Source: Streptococcus sp. SPS1
GTDB lineage: Bacteria > Bacillota > Bacilli > Lactobacillales > Streptococcaceae
Reading direction: 5' to 3'
NCBI RefSeq assembly: GCF_030439915.1
Contig: NZ_JAQFJG010000003.1
Span: 154,761-218,760, forward strand
Length of the DNA: 64,000 nt
Shown: positions 11,384-20,918 of the stretch, piece after piece
Position numbering within the stretch: position 1 is the stretch's first letter
Layout of the letters: each line of letters starts with the position of its first letter
The notes under the pieces: generated by a model
The model's input: only the letters and a program-made list of their open reading frames with translations
Databases searched by the model: none
What the model was told of the DNA's origin: nothing
Made by a program: the position numbers and the translations under genes

Positions 11384-14300
11384 TTAGCGATAAATCGTTT
11401 TCATAACCATTTCATTCAATTTCGCTTCTAATTCATTGGATTTAGCTACAAAATGATGAGGGGAAACGATTGTTTTCTGTTCCTCTTCATACCTGATGAT
11501 GACTGGGATTGGGCCTTTATATTGGTCTAAAATACGTGAAATTTCTTGATCCGATTCATGATTTTTCACCTGTATCCAAAAGCGTTCAGCAACTGCTTCT
11601 CTTATTTCTTGTGCAATCATTTGCAGACGACCATCACGTGACTGGATTTTTCCTTTTATATAGTAGAAGGCTCCCTCTTTTACTTCTTGTCCAACCTGTC
11701 GATATAAGTCTGAAAAGAGAGTGACATCCAATTTTTTCTTACTGTCATCTACCTGTAAGAAAGCCATATTTTCGCCCTTTTTGGTACGAATTACTTTTAT
11801 TTTCTGAACTTCAACCAAAATAATAGCGTAGCTATTTTCTGACAAATTCCCAATTGGGGTAATCGGGTAAATAGCCTTACTTGCAATAGCTTGTAGGGGA
11901 TGTTTGCTGACACCTATCCCTAAAAGCTCTTGTTCCATATAGAATTTTTCTTGTTCCGTCCAATCTTCCGATTCCTGCCAACTATAAATGGTATCCCCAA
12001 ACAAACTTCCTAACTCTTTCACAAATTCAAATAGATTAGCTAAATTATTGAATACTTTTTGACGATTTTTTTCAAATAAATCGAAAAGACCAACTTTTAC
12101 CAAAGGTTCTAGCAGAGGAAGTTTCAAATAATTTTCAGGTAATTTAGCTATAAAATCTTCAATGTTAGAATAGGGTCTATTTTCAATAATCCAGAGAGCT
12201 AAATCATTACTGACTCCCTTAATCGATTTCAGACCTAGATAGATGGACTTGTTAGCAATTTTATCGTGATAGGGAATGGTGTTGATGGACAGAGGCGCTA
12301 CTTCAAAGCCTGCTTCTAAGGCATCTGTTAAGTAATCACTGTTGGCAGAATTCAACATGACCTGATAAAAAATGTCTGGATAATGTGTTTTGAAATAAGC
12401 CAACTGGAAGGCCAAGGCTGAGTAGGCATAGGCATGTGACCTGTTAAAACCATAACCTGCAAACTTCTCCATGACATCAAAGACCTGCTCTGCCTTTTCC
12501 GCAGTATGTCCAGCTTCTAATGAACCTTGAATAAAAGAAGCCCTCATCTCATGCATGGCAGAGGCATCCTTTTTCCCCATAGCTCGACGCAAAATATCAG
12601 CCTTCCCAAGACTAAATCCAGCAAAACGCTGAGCAACCTGCATAACCTGCTCCTGATAGAGCATAATTCCGTAAGTTGGAGCCAAAATATCCTCCAGTAC
12701 TGGATCCAGAACAGTCACTTCTTCCTGCCCATGCTTTCTTGCCACAAAATTATTGATGTAGTCACTAGCACCTGGTCGATTTAGGGAAGTAGTTGCTACG
12801 ACATCTTCAAAACAGACTGGTTGCACACGTTTGAGCAGGCGAATAGCACCAGGTTGCTCAAATTGAAAGATACCTTTTGTATTACCAGAAGCAAATAAAG
12901 CTAACGTTTCTTTGTCTTCTAAATCTATTTCTTCGATTTTAAGGTGAATATCTTCTGTTTCAGCAAGCAATTCTTGCATCTTCTGGACAAAGGTCAGATT
13001 TCGTAGTCCCAGAAAGTCCATCTTCAAAAGTCCGCTAGCCTCAACTCCATGAGCATCATACTGAGTCAGTGGAATTTCATCTCCATGCTTTAGAGGGATG
13101 TAATTGGTCAAATCTTGGTCACTGATTACAACACCAGCCGCATGGACAGAGGTTTGTCTTGGATAGCCCTCTATCTTGCAGGCAATCTCAAAAGCTTTTT
13201 GGTATTCTAACTTACTATTTATTTGCTGACGAAACTGGAGATTGCCCTCATAGGCTGACTTGAGATTATCACGGAAACTGATTTTCTTGGTAATTGCGGA
13301 TAATTCATATTCTGGAACACCAAAGCGTTTCAAGACATCTCGTAGAGCTTGCTTGGCTCCAAAGGTTGAAAAAGTAACGATTTGAGCCGCATGTTTACTA
13401 CCATATTTATTGCCAACATATCTGATAAAATCTGGACGATAAATATCAGGGATATCTATATCAATATCAGGCATGGTATAGCGTTCACGATTGAGAAAGC
13501 GTTCAAAAATCAGATTTTTCTCTACTGGGTCAATCCCTGTGATATTCAAAGCATAGGAAACCAAGCTACCAACTGCGGAACCTCGTCCCATTCCCATATA
13601 ATAGCCATTCGAACGTCCAAAACGCAGCAAATCCCAGACAACCAAGAAATAATCATCAAAGCCCATATCATGAATAACAGCCAATTCTTGGTCTAGTCGA
13701 TCTTGATATTCTTTACTAGACAATCCCTTCTGGGCAAGCCCAAGCTCAGCGCGTTCTCTCAACTCTTCTACTGCTGGTCTAGCTGGGTTAAAACGAGGCA
13801 GTTTCAAACTCGTATCCAAGTCGTAAGAAATACCTGAAATCAGCTTTTCTAAATTGTCTAAGGCTTGCGGAAATCGTTCTAGGAATAATTTCTCTAAAGA
13901 ACTTGCTGATATAAGGACATCTTGTCGTGAGCGCAAGGGAACTTCTCTGAACGGTAGGTTTTCTTTAATCGCTGTTAAAACTTGAAGAACTTCTCTATCC
14001 CTGCTTTCAAAAGCGTTGACCCGATAAAGAGGCAAAATAGGATGATGAAATTCGCTTGTCAGTGTTTCTGGATAAACTCCAATATAATAATCACAGCCTA
14101 GATTTAGTGATTCAAGCTCTTCAAAATAAGGCACAATTACCGCAATATCCTCCAGATACTGGGACAAGACTGACCAACTTTTCTCCCCCTGCATCTTGGC
14201 TGTTGAAAGCTTCATCAACTGCTGATAGCCCACACTAGATAGAGCTAAAAAGCGCAAATTCACTTCCTGCTCATCTACCAACACTGTCATTTCAAGACCT

Positions 14301-14485
14301 AGCAAAGGATGAATGCCGTATTTTTTTGTAATCTCTAGAAAGTCGAAAGCACCATAAAGATTATCACTATCCATCATAGCCAGATGAGTGTAGCCATAGT
14401 CTTTAGCTGCTCTCACATACTTGTCTATCGAAATAACGCTCTCCATAAAACTATAAACTGTCTTTGTATCTAGTTGTGCGATCAA
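11384..14485 (-). CDS. dnaE: DNA polymerase III subunit alpha (DnaE type)
   Basis: A 1033-aa C-family polymerase, in Firmicutes the partner of PolC that extends RNA primers on the lagging strand. An N-terminal PHP domain (about 1-200) is followed by the palm, which holds the catalytic aspartates in PDIDIDIPD. Finger, helix-hairpin-helix and OB-fold regions follow. I place the start at TTG 14485-14483 (MIAQLDTKTV). AGAGGAG lies nine bases upstream, and the open frame's GTG at 14512 would place that SD inside the gene. A TATAAT about 30 bases before TTG implies a very short leader. Confidence 0.95.
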   Translation of the reverse strand: MIAQLDTKTVYSFMESVISIDKYVRAAKDYGYTHLAMMDSDNLYGAFDFLEITKKYGIHPLLGLEMTVLVDEQEVNLRFLALSSVGYQQLMKLSTAKMQGEKSWSVLSQYLEDIAVIVPYFEELESLNLGCDYYIGVYPETLTSEFHHPILPLYRVNAFESRDREVLQVLTAIKENLPFREVPLRSRQDVLISASSLEKLFLERFPQALDNLEKLISGISYDLDTSLKLPRFNPARPAVEELRERAELGLAQKGLSSKEYQDRLDQELAVIHDMGFDDYFLVVWDLLRFGRSNGYYMGMGRGSAVGSLVSYALNITGIDPVEKNLIFERFLNRERYTMPDIDIDIPDIYRPDFIRYVGNKYGSKHAAQIVTFSTFGAKQALRDVLKRFGVPEYELSAITKKISFRDNLKSAYEGNLQFRQQINSKLEYQKAFEIACKIEGYPRQTSVHAAGVVISDQDLTNYIPLKHGDEIPLTQYDAHGVEASGLLKMDFLGLRNLTFVQKMQELLAETEDIHLKIEEIDLEDKETLALFASGNTKGIFQFEQPGAIRLLKRVQPVCFEDVVATTSLNRPGASDYINNFVARKHGQEEVTVLDPVLEDILAPTYGIMLYQEQVMQVAQRFAGFSLGKADILRRAMGKKDASAMHEMRASFIQGSLEAGHTAEKAEQVFDVMEKFAGYGFNRSHAYAYSALAFQLAYFKTHYPDIFYQVMLNSANSDYLTDALEAGFEVAPLSINTIPYHDKIANKSIYLGLKSIKGVSNDLALWIIENRPYSNIEDFIAKLPENYLKLPLLEPLVKVGLFDLFEKNRQKVFNNLANLFEFVKELGSLFGDTIYSWQESEDWTEQEKFYMEQELLGIGVSKHPLQAIASKAIYPITPIGNLSENSYAIILVEVQKIKVIRTKKGENMAFLQVDDSKKKLDVTLFSDLYRQVGQEVKEGAFYYIKGKIQSRDGRLQMIAQEIREAVAERFWIQVKNHESDQEISRILDQYKGPIPVIIRYEEEQKTIVSPHHFVAKSNELEAKLNEMVMKTIYR

Positions 14486-14515
14486 TTTACACTTCTCCTC
14501 TATCCTTCTCACTAT

Positions 14516-14521
14516 ATTATA
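14516..14521 (-). promoter_or_regulatory. Extended -10 promoter of dnaE
   Basis: Minus-strand TGGTATAAT ends 30 bases before the TTG start, supporting that start over the GTG at 14512. Confidence 0.6.
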
Positions 14522-14795
14522 CCATTTTCACCTATAAAAGGCTGCTCTTGAGAAAAATTTCATCAGCTTACTAATTTACTTTCTATTCATTTGTATTTTT
14601 GTCATCGTTTTTTTATATTTATACTATATTATATATAGAAATAGAAAACATATAATATAAATCTCCTAGAATTTTTATATTATACCTATTACGTCTATTA
14701 TTACACTGTTCTCTATATTGAATTTAGCACTTTATTCATTTTTATTGGATTATTTACTTTTGCAGTTAACAATTCCCTTTCTGCTTTTTTTTTGA
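14522..14795. other. AT-rich divergent spacer between dnaE and pepX
   Basis: About 270 bases with no ORF. It is very AT-rich, with alternating TATA tracts around 14620-14690, including the palindromic CTATATTATATATAG. I see no repeat of a known family and no RNA structure. It probably only houses the two divergent promoters. Confidence 0.5.
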
Positions 14796-14801
14796 TATAA
14801 T
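14796..14801 (+). promoter_or_regulatory. Extended -10 promoter of pepX
   Basis: TGATATAAT lies behind a run of nine T, about 32 bases before the ATG. The -35 is weak. Confidence 0.6.
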
Positions 14802-14832
14802 AACCTTAACTATCATTCTATATGGAGGTTCT

Positions 14833-17106
14833 ATGCGTTTTAATCAATATAGTTATATCACTTTTCCAAAAGAAAATATCTTATCTGAACTAAAAAAATG
14901 TGGCTTTGATTTACAAAACACAGCCAATCCCAAGGAATTATTGGAAACTTTTTTACGTCTCTTATTTTTCACTTATGAGAACACCGACTATCCACTCTCC
15001 TGCTTAGCTATAGATAAAGAAACTAACATATTAACTTTTTTCAAATCTGACAAAGACTTGACAGCAGCTATTTTTTATACTGTCGCCTTTCAACTTTTAG
15101 GCTTTTCTTATTTGATTGACTTCGAAGACAGTGAAGCTTTTCGTAAAGAGACTGGATTTCCTATTGTATACGGTGACTTGATTGAAAATCTCTATCAGTT
15201 ACTCAATACTCGCACCAAAAAGGGGAATACTCTTATCGACCAACTTGTTAGTGATGGTCTTATTCCGGAGGATAATGACTACCACTACTTTAACGGCAAG
15301 AGTTTAGCAACTTTTTCCAGCCATAATGTCATTCGTGAAGTCGTTTACGTTGAGTCTCGTGTCGATACTGACCAAAAAGGCTTACCAGACCTAGTCAAGG
15401 TCAGCATTATTCGTCCTCGTTATGACGGGCAAATCCCTACCATCATGACAGCCAGTCCTTATCATCAGGGAACAAATGACAAGGCAAGCGATAAGGCTCT
15501 CTACAAGATGGAGGGCGAGCTTGAGGTGAAACCTGCTCATAAGATTGAACTAGAGGAACCTCAATTAAATCTCGTCCAACCTCAAGGCCAAGCTGAGCTT
15601 GTGACTGAAGCTGAGGAAAAGCTAAGTCACATCAACTCTAGCTATACTCTTAATGACTACTTCCTTCCACGAGGGTTTGCTAATCTCTATGTCTCAGGTG
15701 TTGGTACCAAAGACTCTACTGGTTTCATGACTAACGGAGACTACCAGCAAATTGAGGCTTATAAAAATGTTATTGATTGGCTTAATGGTCGTTGCCGTGC
15801 CTTTACTGACCACACGCGCCAGTGTCAAGTCAAGGCTGACTGGTCAAACGGAAAAGTTGCTACAACTGGACTTTCCTATCTAGGTACCATGTCAAACGGG
15901 CTTGCGACTACAGGCGTCGATGGTTTAGAGGTTATCATTGCCGAGGCTGGTATTTCATCATGGTACAACTACTACCGTGAAAACGGTCTGGTGACTAGCC
16001 CAGGTGGCTATCCAGGTGAGGACTTTGACTCCCTTGCTGAGTTAACCTATTCTCGTAATCTCTTGGCTGGCGACTATATCCGTGGCAATGAAGCTCACCA
16101 AGCTGACTTAGAAAAAGTAAAAGAACAACTGGATCGCAAGTCTGGTGACTACAATCAGTTTTGGCACGACCGCAATTATCTGCTTAATGCCCATAAAGTA
16201 AAGGCAGAGGTTGTCTTTACCCATGGTTCTCAGGATTGGAATGTTAAACCACTTCATGTTTACCAGATGTTCCATGCTCTTCCTACTCATATACACAAGC
16301 ATCTCTTTTTCCATAATGGTGCCCATGTTTACATGAACAACTGGCAGTCCATTGACTTCCGTGAGTCCATGAATGCTTTGTTGACAAAGAAATTACTGGG
16401 ACAAGATACAGATTTCCACCTTCCTACTGTTATCTGGCAGGACAATACCACTCCTCAGACTTGGTTATCACTTGATAACTTCGGTGGGCAGGAAAACTGT
16501 GAAACCTTCTCACTTGGTCAAGAAGAGCAAGTTATTCAAAACCAGTACCCAGATGAGGATTTTGAGCGCTATGGAAAAACCTACCAGACCTTCAATACAG
16601 AACTCTATCAAGGGAAAGTCAATCAGATTACTATTGACCTTCCTGTGACCAAAGATCTCCACCTGAACGGTCGCGCTCAGCTCAATCTACGTATCAAATC
16701 CAGCACAAACAAGGGGCTTTTATCTGCTCAACTACTGGAACTTGGTCAAAAGAAATACCTACAACCTTATCCAGCTATTTTAAGTGCTAGAACCATTGAT
16801 AATGGACGCTACCACATGTTGGAAAATCTCTGTGAATTACCATTTAGGCCAGATGCACAACGAGTCGTGACAAAAGGCTACCTTAATTTACAAAATAGAA
16901 CTGATCTACTGTTAGTAGAGGATATTACTGCAGATGAATGGATGGATGTGCAATTTGAACTACAACCTACTATTTACAAGTTAAAAGAAGGAGATGCTCT
17001 TCGTTTAGTCCTCTATACTACTGACTTTGAAATCACCATCCGTGACAATACCGACTATCACTTGACTGTCGACCTCACTCAGTCCACGCTCACCATACCT
17101 CACTAA
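14833..17106 (+). CDS. pepX: Xaa-Pro dipeptidyl-peptidase PepX
   Basis: A 757-aa S15-family serine peptidase that removes X-Pro dipeptides from peptide N-termini in the cytosol, part of casein/peptide use. An N-terminal helical dimerisation domain (about 1-150) is followed by the alpha/beta-hydrolase core, with the nucleophile Ser348 in GLSYLG. The acid lies in the GSQDWNV segment and the histidine in [10 protein letters not shown]-terminal jelly-roll domain fills the last 200 residues. Length matches lactococcal and streptococcal PepX. ATG follows TGGAGG with a good spacing. The downstream regulator starts 18 bases after the stop. Confidence 0.96.
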   Translation: MRFNQYSYITFPKENILSELKKCGFDLQNTANPKELLETFLRLLFFTYENTDYPLSCLAIDKETNILTFFKSDKDLTAAIFYTVAFQLLGFSYLIDFEDSEAFRKETGFPIVYGDLIENLYQLLNTRTKKGNTLIDQLVSDGLIPEDNDYHYFNGKSLATFSSHNVIREVVYVESRVDTDQKGLPDLVKVSIIRPRYDGQIPTIMTASPYHQGTNDKASDKALYKMEGELEVKPAHKIELEEPQLNLVQPQGQAELVTEAEEKLSHINSSYTLNDYFLPRGFANLYVSGVGTKDSTGFMTNGDYQQIEAYKNVIDWLNGRCRAFTDHTRQCQVKADWSNGKVATTGLSYLGTMSNGLATTGVDGLEVIIAEAGISSWYNYYRENGLVTSPGGYPGEDFDSLAELTYSRNLLAGDYIRGNEAHQADLEKVKEQLDRKSGDYNQFWHDRNYLLNAHKVKAEVVFTHGSQDWNVKPLHVYQMFHALPTHIHKHLFFHNGAHVYMNNWQSIDFRESMNALLTKKLLGQDTDFHLPTVIWQDNTTPQTWLSLDNFGGQENCETFSLGQEEQVIQNQYPDEDFERYGKTYQTFNTELYQGKVNQITIDLPVTKDLHLNGRAQLNLRIKSSTNKGLLSAQLLELGQKKYLQPYPAILSARTIDNGRYHMLENLCELPFRPDAQRVVTKGYLNLQNRTDLLLVEDITADEWMDVQFELQPTIYKLKEGDALRLVLYTTDFEITIRDNTDYHLTVDLTQSTLTIPH

Positions 17107-17124
17107 AAAAGGAGTTACATTATT

Positions 17125-17595
17125 ATGAATAAATCTGAACACCGACACCAACTCATACGCGCTCTTGTCGCAAAAAACAAGATTCATACACAGGCTGAAT
17201 TGCAGTCCCTTCTTGCTGAGAACGACATTCAAGTGACCCAGGCAACCCTCTCACGTGACATCAAAAATATGAACCTATCAAAAGTCCGCGAAGAGGATAA
17301 CTCTTATTATGTTCTTAACAATGGTTCCATCTCAAAATGGGAAAAACGTCTCGAACTCTACATGGAAGACGCCCTTGTCTTGATGCGCCCAGTTCAACAC
17401 CAAGTCCTACTAAAAACCCTTCCTGGACTTGCGCAATCCTTTGGTTCTATCATTGATGCTTTGAGTTTCCCTGACGCTATCGCTACCCTCTGTGGTGATG
17501 ATGTCTGTCTTGTCATCTGCGAAGATGCAGAAGCTGCTCAAAAATGCTTTGAAGATCTGAAAAAATTCGCCCCACCATTTTTCTTTGGTGAATAG
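17125..17595 (+). CDS. ArgR-family transcriptional regulator
   Basis: A 156-aa repressor of the ArgR/AhrC family. The N-terminal winged helix (1-70) contains the recognition element TQATLSRDIKNMNL. The C-terminal oligomerisation and arginine-binding region is recognisable, though the usual GT-x-AGDDT-type motif is degraded to ATLCGDDVCLVIC. Mitis-group streptococci carry several ArgR paralogues; which operon this one controls cannot be told from the sequence. It follows pepX by 18 bases in the same direction with GGAG upstream, so it is probably co-transcribed with the peptidase. Confidence 0.88.
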   Translation: MNKSEHRHQLIRALVAKNKIHTQAELQSLLAENDIQVTQATLSRDIKNMNLSKVREEDNSYYVLNNGSISKWEKRLELYMEDALVLMRPVQHQVLLKTLPGLAQSFGSIIDALSFPDAIATLCGDDVCLVICEDAEAAQKCFEDLKKFAPPFFFGE

Positions 17596-17596
17596 C

Positions 17597-17632
17597 AAAA
17601 TTCCGTGTCTGATTAGGCACGGAATTTTTTAT
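17597..17632 (+). terminator. Rho-independent terminator of pepX-argR, usable from both sides
   Basis: An 11-bp perfect stem AAAATTCCGTG/CACGGAATTTT is followed by T-rich sequence on the plus strand. On the minus strand the arm also ends in T-rich sequence, so it can serve the converging obgE operon. Confidence 0.9.
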
Positions 17633-17637
17633 CTTCT

Positions 17638-17796
17638 TTACTGAGATGGATTGTCTTTTTTAATTCGTGCTAATCTCAGAGCACGACTTGGATTGAGACG
17701 ATTAAATAGTTCTTCCAATTTCTTTTCATTCCAAACGTCTGCGGCAGAAACAAAATTGCCATCCGCATCTCGGAAAGATATCGGTTTATCTCCCAT
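17638..17796 (-). CDS. Small conserved protein downstream of obgE (52 aa)
   Basis: MGDKPISFRD is the N-terminus of a 52-residue charged soluble protein ending in KKDNPSQ. ATG at 17796 follows AGGAG with a six-base spacing, and that SD overlaps the obgE stop region (9 bases between stop and start), so translation is probably coupled. The protein has no transmembrane segment, is rich in Arg/Lys in its second half, and has a central helix around WNEKKLEELFNRL. I recall a small hypothetical protein at this position in pneumococcus but no function. It is the last gene before the shared terminator. Confidence 0.7.
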   Translation of the reverse strand: MGDKPISFRDADGNFVSAADVWNEKKLEELFNRLNPSRALRLARIKKDNPSQ

Positions 17797-17805
17797 ACCA
17801 GTCTC

Positions 17806-19116
17806 CTAGTCTACAAATTCAAACTCAAATTTACCAATGCGGACCAAATCCCCATCTTTAGCTCCACGCGCACGAAGAGCTTCATCAACCCCCATACCAC
17901 GAAGTTGACGGGCAAATTTCATGACTGATTCGTCACGATCAAAGTTGGTCATATTGAAGAGTTTTATGAGTTTTTCACCAGAAAGCACCCATGTCGCATC
18001 GTCATCACGACTAATTTCAAAGGCTTTTTCTTCCTCGTCAAATCCATAGTAAGCTTCTTCTTCCATATCTGACTCGTCATAGAGCAAGAATTCTGGTGTC
18101 TTATCTAACAATTCAGCTGTAGCATCCAAAAGCGTAGCCAAACCTTGCTTGGTCAATCCAGAAATCGGGAAGATAGCTGGTAACTCTTCAAATTCATCGT
18201 AGTTTTCAGCCAATTTTTTCTTAAATTCTTTAAGATTTTCTTGACTCTCAGGCATGTCCATCTTATTGGCTACAATGATCTGTGGACGCTCCATGAGACG
18301 GAGGTTATAAGACTCTAACTCCTTATTGATAGCTAAGTAATCCTCATAAGGATCACGGCCTTCGCTAGCTGACATATCAATGATATGGAGGATGACACGT
18401 GTACGCTCAATGTGACGGAGGAACTGGGTTCCCAAACCAACACCTTGACTAGCCCCTTCAATCAAACCTGGTAAATCAGCTACTGCAAATGATTCACCTG
18501 ATTGGGTACGAACCATTCCTAAATTTGGTACAATAGTCGTAAAGTGGTAGGCACCAATTTTAGGTTTAGCTGAGGTAATAACACTTAAAAGTGTCGATTT
18601 CCCTACAGATGGAAAACCTACTAAACCAACATCCGCCAAGATTTTTAGTTCCAATTGTAACTCACGTTCCTGACCTGGTTCCCCATTTTCAGAGATTTCC
18701 GGTGCGGGATTTTTTGGTGTTGCAAAGCGGATATTTCCACGACCTCCGCGACCACCGTGGGCAACGATAAATTCTTGCCCATGTTCAATCAAATCTGTCA
18801 AGACCTTGCCAGTCTCTGCATCACGAACAGTCGTACCTTGTGGTACTCGAACTCTAAGGTCCTCAGCACCACGACCATGCATCCCTTTGGTCATTCCTTT
18901 CTCACCAGAATCAGCCTTGAAATGGCGATTGTAGCGGAAATCCATGAGGGTACGTAGACCTTCATCTACAACGAAGACCACATTGCCTCCACGACCACCA
19001 TCACCGCCCCAAGGACCTCCATTAGGGACATATTTTTCACGGCGAAAGGCAACCATGCCATCACCACCATTACCAGCCTTGACCTTAATCTTGGCTGTAT
19101 CTAAAAACATACTCAT
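17806..19116 (-). CDS. obgE: GTPase Obg (CgtA), ribosome assembly
   Basis: A 436-aa essential GTPase that monitors late 50S assembly and the stringent response. The glycine-rich Obg fold (1-158; many GGxGG runs such as GGRGGRGN) is followed by the G domain, with P-loop [18 protein letters not shown] (G3) and NKMD (G4). The C-terminal OCT domain (about 355-436) is present, as in other Firmicutes. It lies downstream of the small DUF4044 gene, whose terminator hairpin precedes it. Confidence 0.97.
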   Translation of the reverse strand: MSMFLDTAKIKVKAGNGGDGMVAFRREKYVPNGGPWGGDGGRGGNVVFVVDEGLRTLMDFRYNRHFKADSGEKGMTKGMHGRGAEDLRVRVPQGTTVRDAETGKVLTDLIEHGQEFIVAHGGRGGRGNIRFATPKNPAPEISENGEPGQERELQLELKILADVGLVGFPSVGKSTLLSVITSAKPKIGAYHFTTIVPNLGMVRTQSGESFAVADLPGLIEGASQGVGLGTQFLRHIERTRVILHIIDMSASEGRDPYEDYLAINKELESYNLRLMERPQIIVANKMDMPESQENLKEFKKKLAENYDEFEELPAIFPISGLTKQGLATLLDATAELLDKTPEFLLYDESDMEEEAYYGFDEEEKAFEISRDDDATWVLSGEKLIKLFNMTNFDRDESVMKFARQLRGMGVDEALRARGAKDGDLVRIGKFEFEFVD

Positions 19117-19131
19117 TATTTCTTCTCACTT

Positions 19132-19156
19132 TAAAAAAGGGCTGGGAAATCCCAGT
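19132..19156 (-). terminator. Terminator-like hairpin between the DUF4044 gene and obgE
   Basis: Minus-strand CTGGGA/TCCCAG stem with a two-to-four-base loop, followed by CCC and TTTTTT. It lies 23 bases after the DUF4044 stop and 15 before the obgE start, so obgE must be reached by read-through or another promoter. Confidence 0.7.
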
Positions 19157-19178
19157 CACTAAATTTTCTTGAATCTAT

Positions 19179-19313
19179 TTATAGATTACTGAGGGCACCA
19201 ATTGCAGTTGCAAAAATTCCCAATAAACTTGCTACTAGCATGATAATCACGATAAACAAGGTTATTTTCTCAAACATAGTTTTTTTACGATTTCCATTAT
19301 CTCCAAATGCCAT
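19179..19313 (-). CDS. DUF4044 small membrane protein (44 aa)
   Basis: A 44-residue protein beginning MAFGDNGNRKKTMFEK with one hydrophobic helix (about 18-40, ITLFIVIIMLVASLLGIF). It matches my memory of the streptococcal DUF4044 family, of unknown function. The positive-inside rule puts the Lys/Arg head in the cytosol. ATG 19313 is preceded by GAAGGAG. A TTGAAA-17-TAAGAT promoter sits just upstream, its -35 overlapping the pspC stop, and a hairpin terminator follows, so it may be a separate small transcription unit between pspC and obgE. Confidence 0.8.
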   Translation of the reverse strand: MAFGDNGNRKKTMFEKITLFIVIIMLVASLLGIFATAIGALSNL

Positions 19314-19349
19314 TTTTTTCTCCTTCGTTACATTCTATTTTCTATTATC

Positions 19350-19378
19350 TTAGCATGAATTGAGCTAGTTTTCAATAG
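19350..19378 (-). promoter_or_regulatory. Candidate promoter of the DUF4044 gene
   Basis: Minus-strand TTGAAA, 17-base spacer and TAAGAT lie about 37 bases before the ATG. The -35 overlaps the end of the pspC coding region. Confidence 0.45.
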
Positions 19379-19563
19379 TCACTTGCTACAGGTGCGATAA
19401 TCCATAAAATGATATAAGCTACAATTCCCGCTCCGTAACAGCAAGCAAGAACACCCCATATTACGCGAACGATAGTTGGATCCATATCAAGATAATGGGC
19501 CACTCCGGCACAAACACCCGCAATCTTTTTGTCATGCCCACTTCTCATTAATTGTTTTTTCAT
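19372..19563 (-). CDS. PspC-domain membrane protein (63 aa)
   Basis: A 63-aa protein made almost wholly of a PspC domain: a basic head with GHDKKIAGVCAGVAHYLDMDPT (motif GxCaGla-y-DpT) and a hydrophobic segment at about 31-58 ending in IAPVA. In other bacteria PspC senses envelope stress. Free-standing streptococcal versions have no proven function, but clustering with the glycolipid synthase genes suggests an envelope role (inference). It starts 14 bases after the glucosyltransferase stop, with GAGG upstream. Confidence 0.87.
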   Translation of the reverse strand: MKKQLMRSGHDKKIAGVCAGVAHYLDMDPTIVRVIWGVLACCYGAGIVAYIILWIIAPVASDY

Positions 19564-19577
19564 AGCTGTTCCTCTTT

Positions 19578-20903
19578 CTATTCTTCATGGTCTTTCCAAT
19601 AATCTCTGATGCTGATTAACTGTATTTTTGAAGCCTTCAGCATGCGTCTAGAGCCTTTTACCGGTACAGCGACCACCTTTTGCGGTAGATACAAAACTGT
19701 CTTAAAGATACGCTGACTAACCGTATCATCTTTAGCCAAATCTTTCTGGAAGTTATTTGAAATAATGGCATCCAGATAAAACTCATGCACTCGTTTTCCA
19801 AAGTTCTCAGCTGAAATCTCGTACAACTTCTCTGATAAAGTATGCTCATTCATGTTTGGTGTTGCAATCAGGGCCTCCAGAATAGCTCCAGCCAAATCAT
19901 GTTCACCGTAATACAAGGTTCCAAACATTTTATCACTGATCAGATTGTCCAGATACGGATTTCCATGTGCAATGACAGGCGTCCCACTGGCCAAGCTTTC
20001 CAAGTAGGTCAAGCCTTGGGTTTCACTTGTCGATGCCGAGATGAAGAAATCTGCTGCCTTATAATAAAGAGCCGTCTCACTAGGAGCAATCATCCCTGTA
20101 AAGACAACAGAGTCTTGAATCTCTAGTTTCTTGGCTTGCTCTTTGAGGTCATCCAGATAAGGACCATCCCCAGCTACCACCAGTTTAACCTTGTCTTCCT
20201 CTTTCAGAACTTCTGCAAAAGCTGCTAAAACTGCTTGAATATTTTTTTCATAGGAAATTCTCGAAAGACTCAGCAACATCTTTTCATCATCTTGAATCTC
20301 TAGTTTACTACGCAGTTCTTTCAAATTTTCTTGCTTGATTTCTGGACGCTCAAACTTGGCTAATTCAATCCCTGTAGGAATAACACGTTTTTCAACCTTG
20401 ACTTTATAGTCAGATAGCAAGTCACGGACAATCTCACTCGGGCAAATGACTCCATCCACATCATGCAGGAAACCTCTGACCAGATACTTGACCATACTAG
20501 GACGAATCAGCAAACCCTTGGCAATATAATGCACATAGTCTTCGTACTGAGTGTGATAGGTATGGATGACTGGAATCTTCAATTCACGCGCAATCCAAAT
20601 CCCCAGTAGGCCAAGAGAAAATTCTGTCTGAGTGTGGATAATATCTAGCTGATACTGTTTGGCAATTTCAAGCGCCTTGCTAAAACCTCGGTAGGCAAAG
20701 CGACGATCCTTGAAAGCGAAGAAAGGAACACTTGGAATACGAATAATTTGCCAATCTTCGTAGCGATTGACATCCTTATCCGTCGTCGTAAAGATAAAAA
20801 CAGCATGTCCTTGCTTTTCAAGTTCTGTTTTCAAGGTTCGAATACTGGTCGCAACACCTGAAACCTGAGGAAAATAGGTATCTGTAAATAAACCAATTCG
20901 CAT
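19578..20903 (-). CDS. Glycosyltransferase family 4, probable monoglucosyl-diacylglycerol synthase
   Basis: A 441-aa GT-B glycosyltransferase. The N-terminal GT4 signature TDTYFPQVSGVATSI (8-22) is followed by the nucleotide-sugar half, with the E-x7-E motif in SETQGLTYLE. In pneumococcus the gene at this place, next to cpoA, makes monoglucosyl-diacylglycerol from UDP-glucose, the substrate that CpoA then galactosylates (known for the family pair). The last 40 residues are basic and probably bind the membrane face. The SD lies inside the cpoA 3' end with a 15-base gap, so the pair is co-expressed. Confidence 0.88.
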   Translation of the reverse strand: MRIGLFTDTYFPQVSGVATSIRTLKTELEKQGHAVFIFTTTDKDVNRYEDWQIIRIPSVPFFAFKDRRFAYRGFSKALEIAKQYQLDIIHTQTEFSLGLLGIWIARELKIPVIHTYHTQYEDYVHYIAKGLLIRPSMVKYLVRGFLHDVDGVICPSEIVRDLLSDYKVKVEKRVIPTGIELAKFERPEIKQENLKELRSKLEIQDDEKMLLSLSRISYEKNIQAVLAAFAEVLKEEDKVKLVVAGDGPYLDDLKEQAKKLEIQDSVVFTGMIAPSETALYYKAADFFISASTSETQGLTYLESLASGTPVIAHGNPYLDNLISDKMFGTLYYGEHDLAGAILEALIATPNMNEHTLSEKLYEISAENFGKRVHEFYLDAIISNNFQKDLAKDDTVSQRIFKTVLYLPQKVVAVPVKGSRRMLKASKIQLISIRDYWKDHEE

Positions 20904-20918
20904 AGATTACCTCACTTT

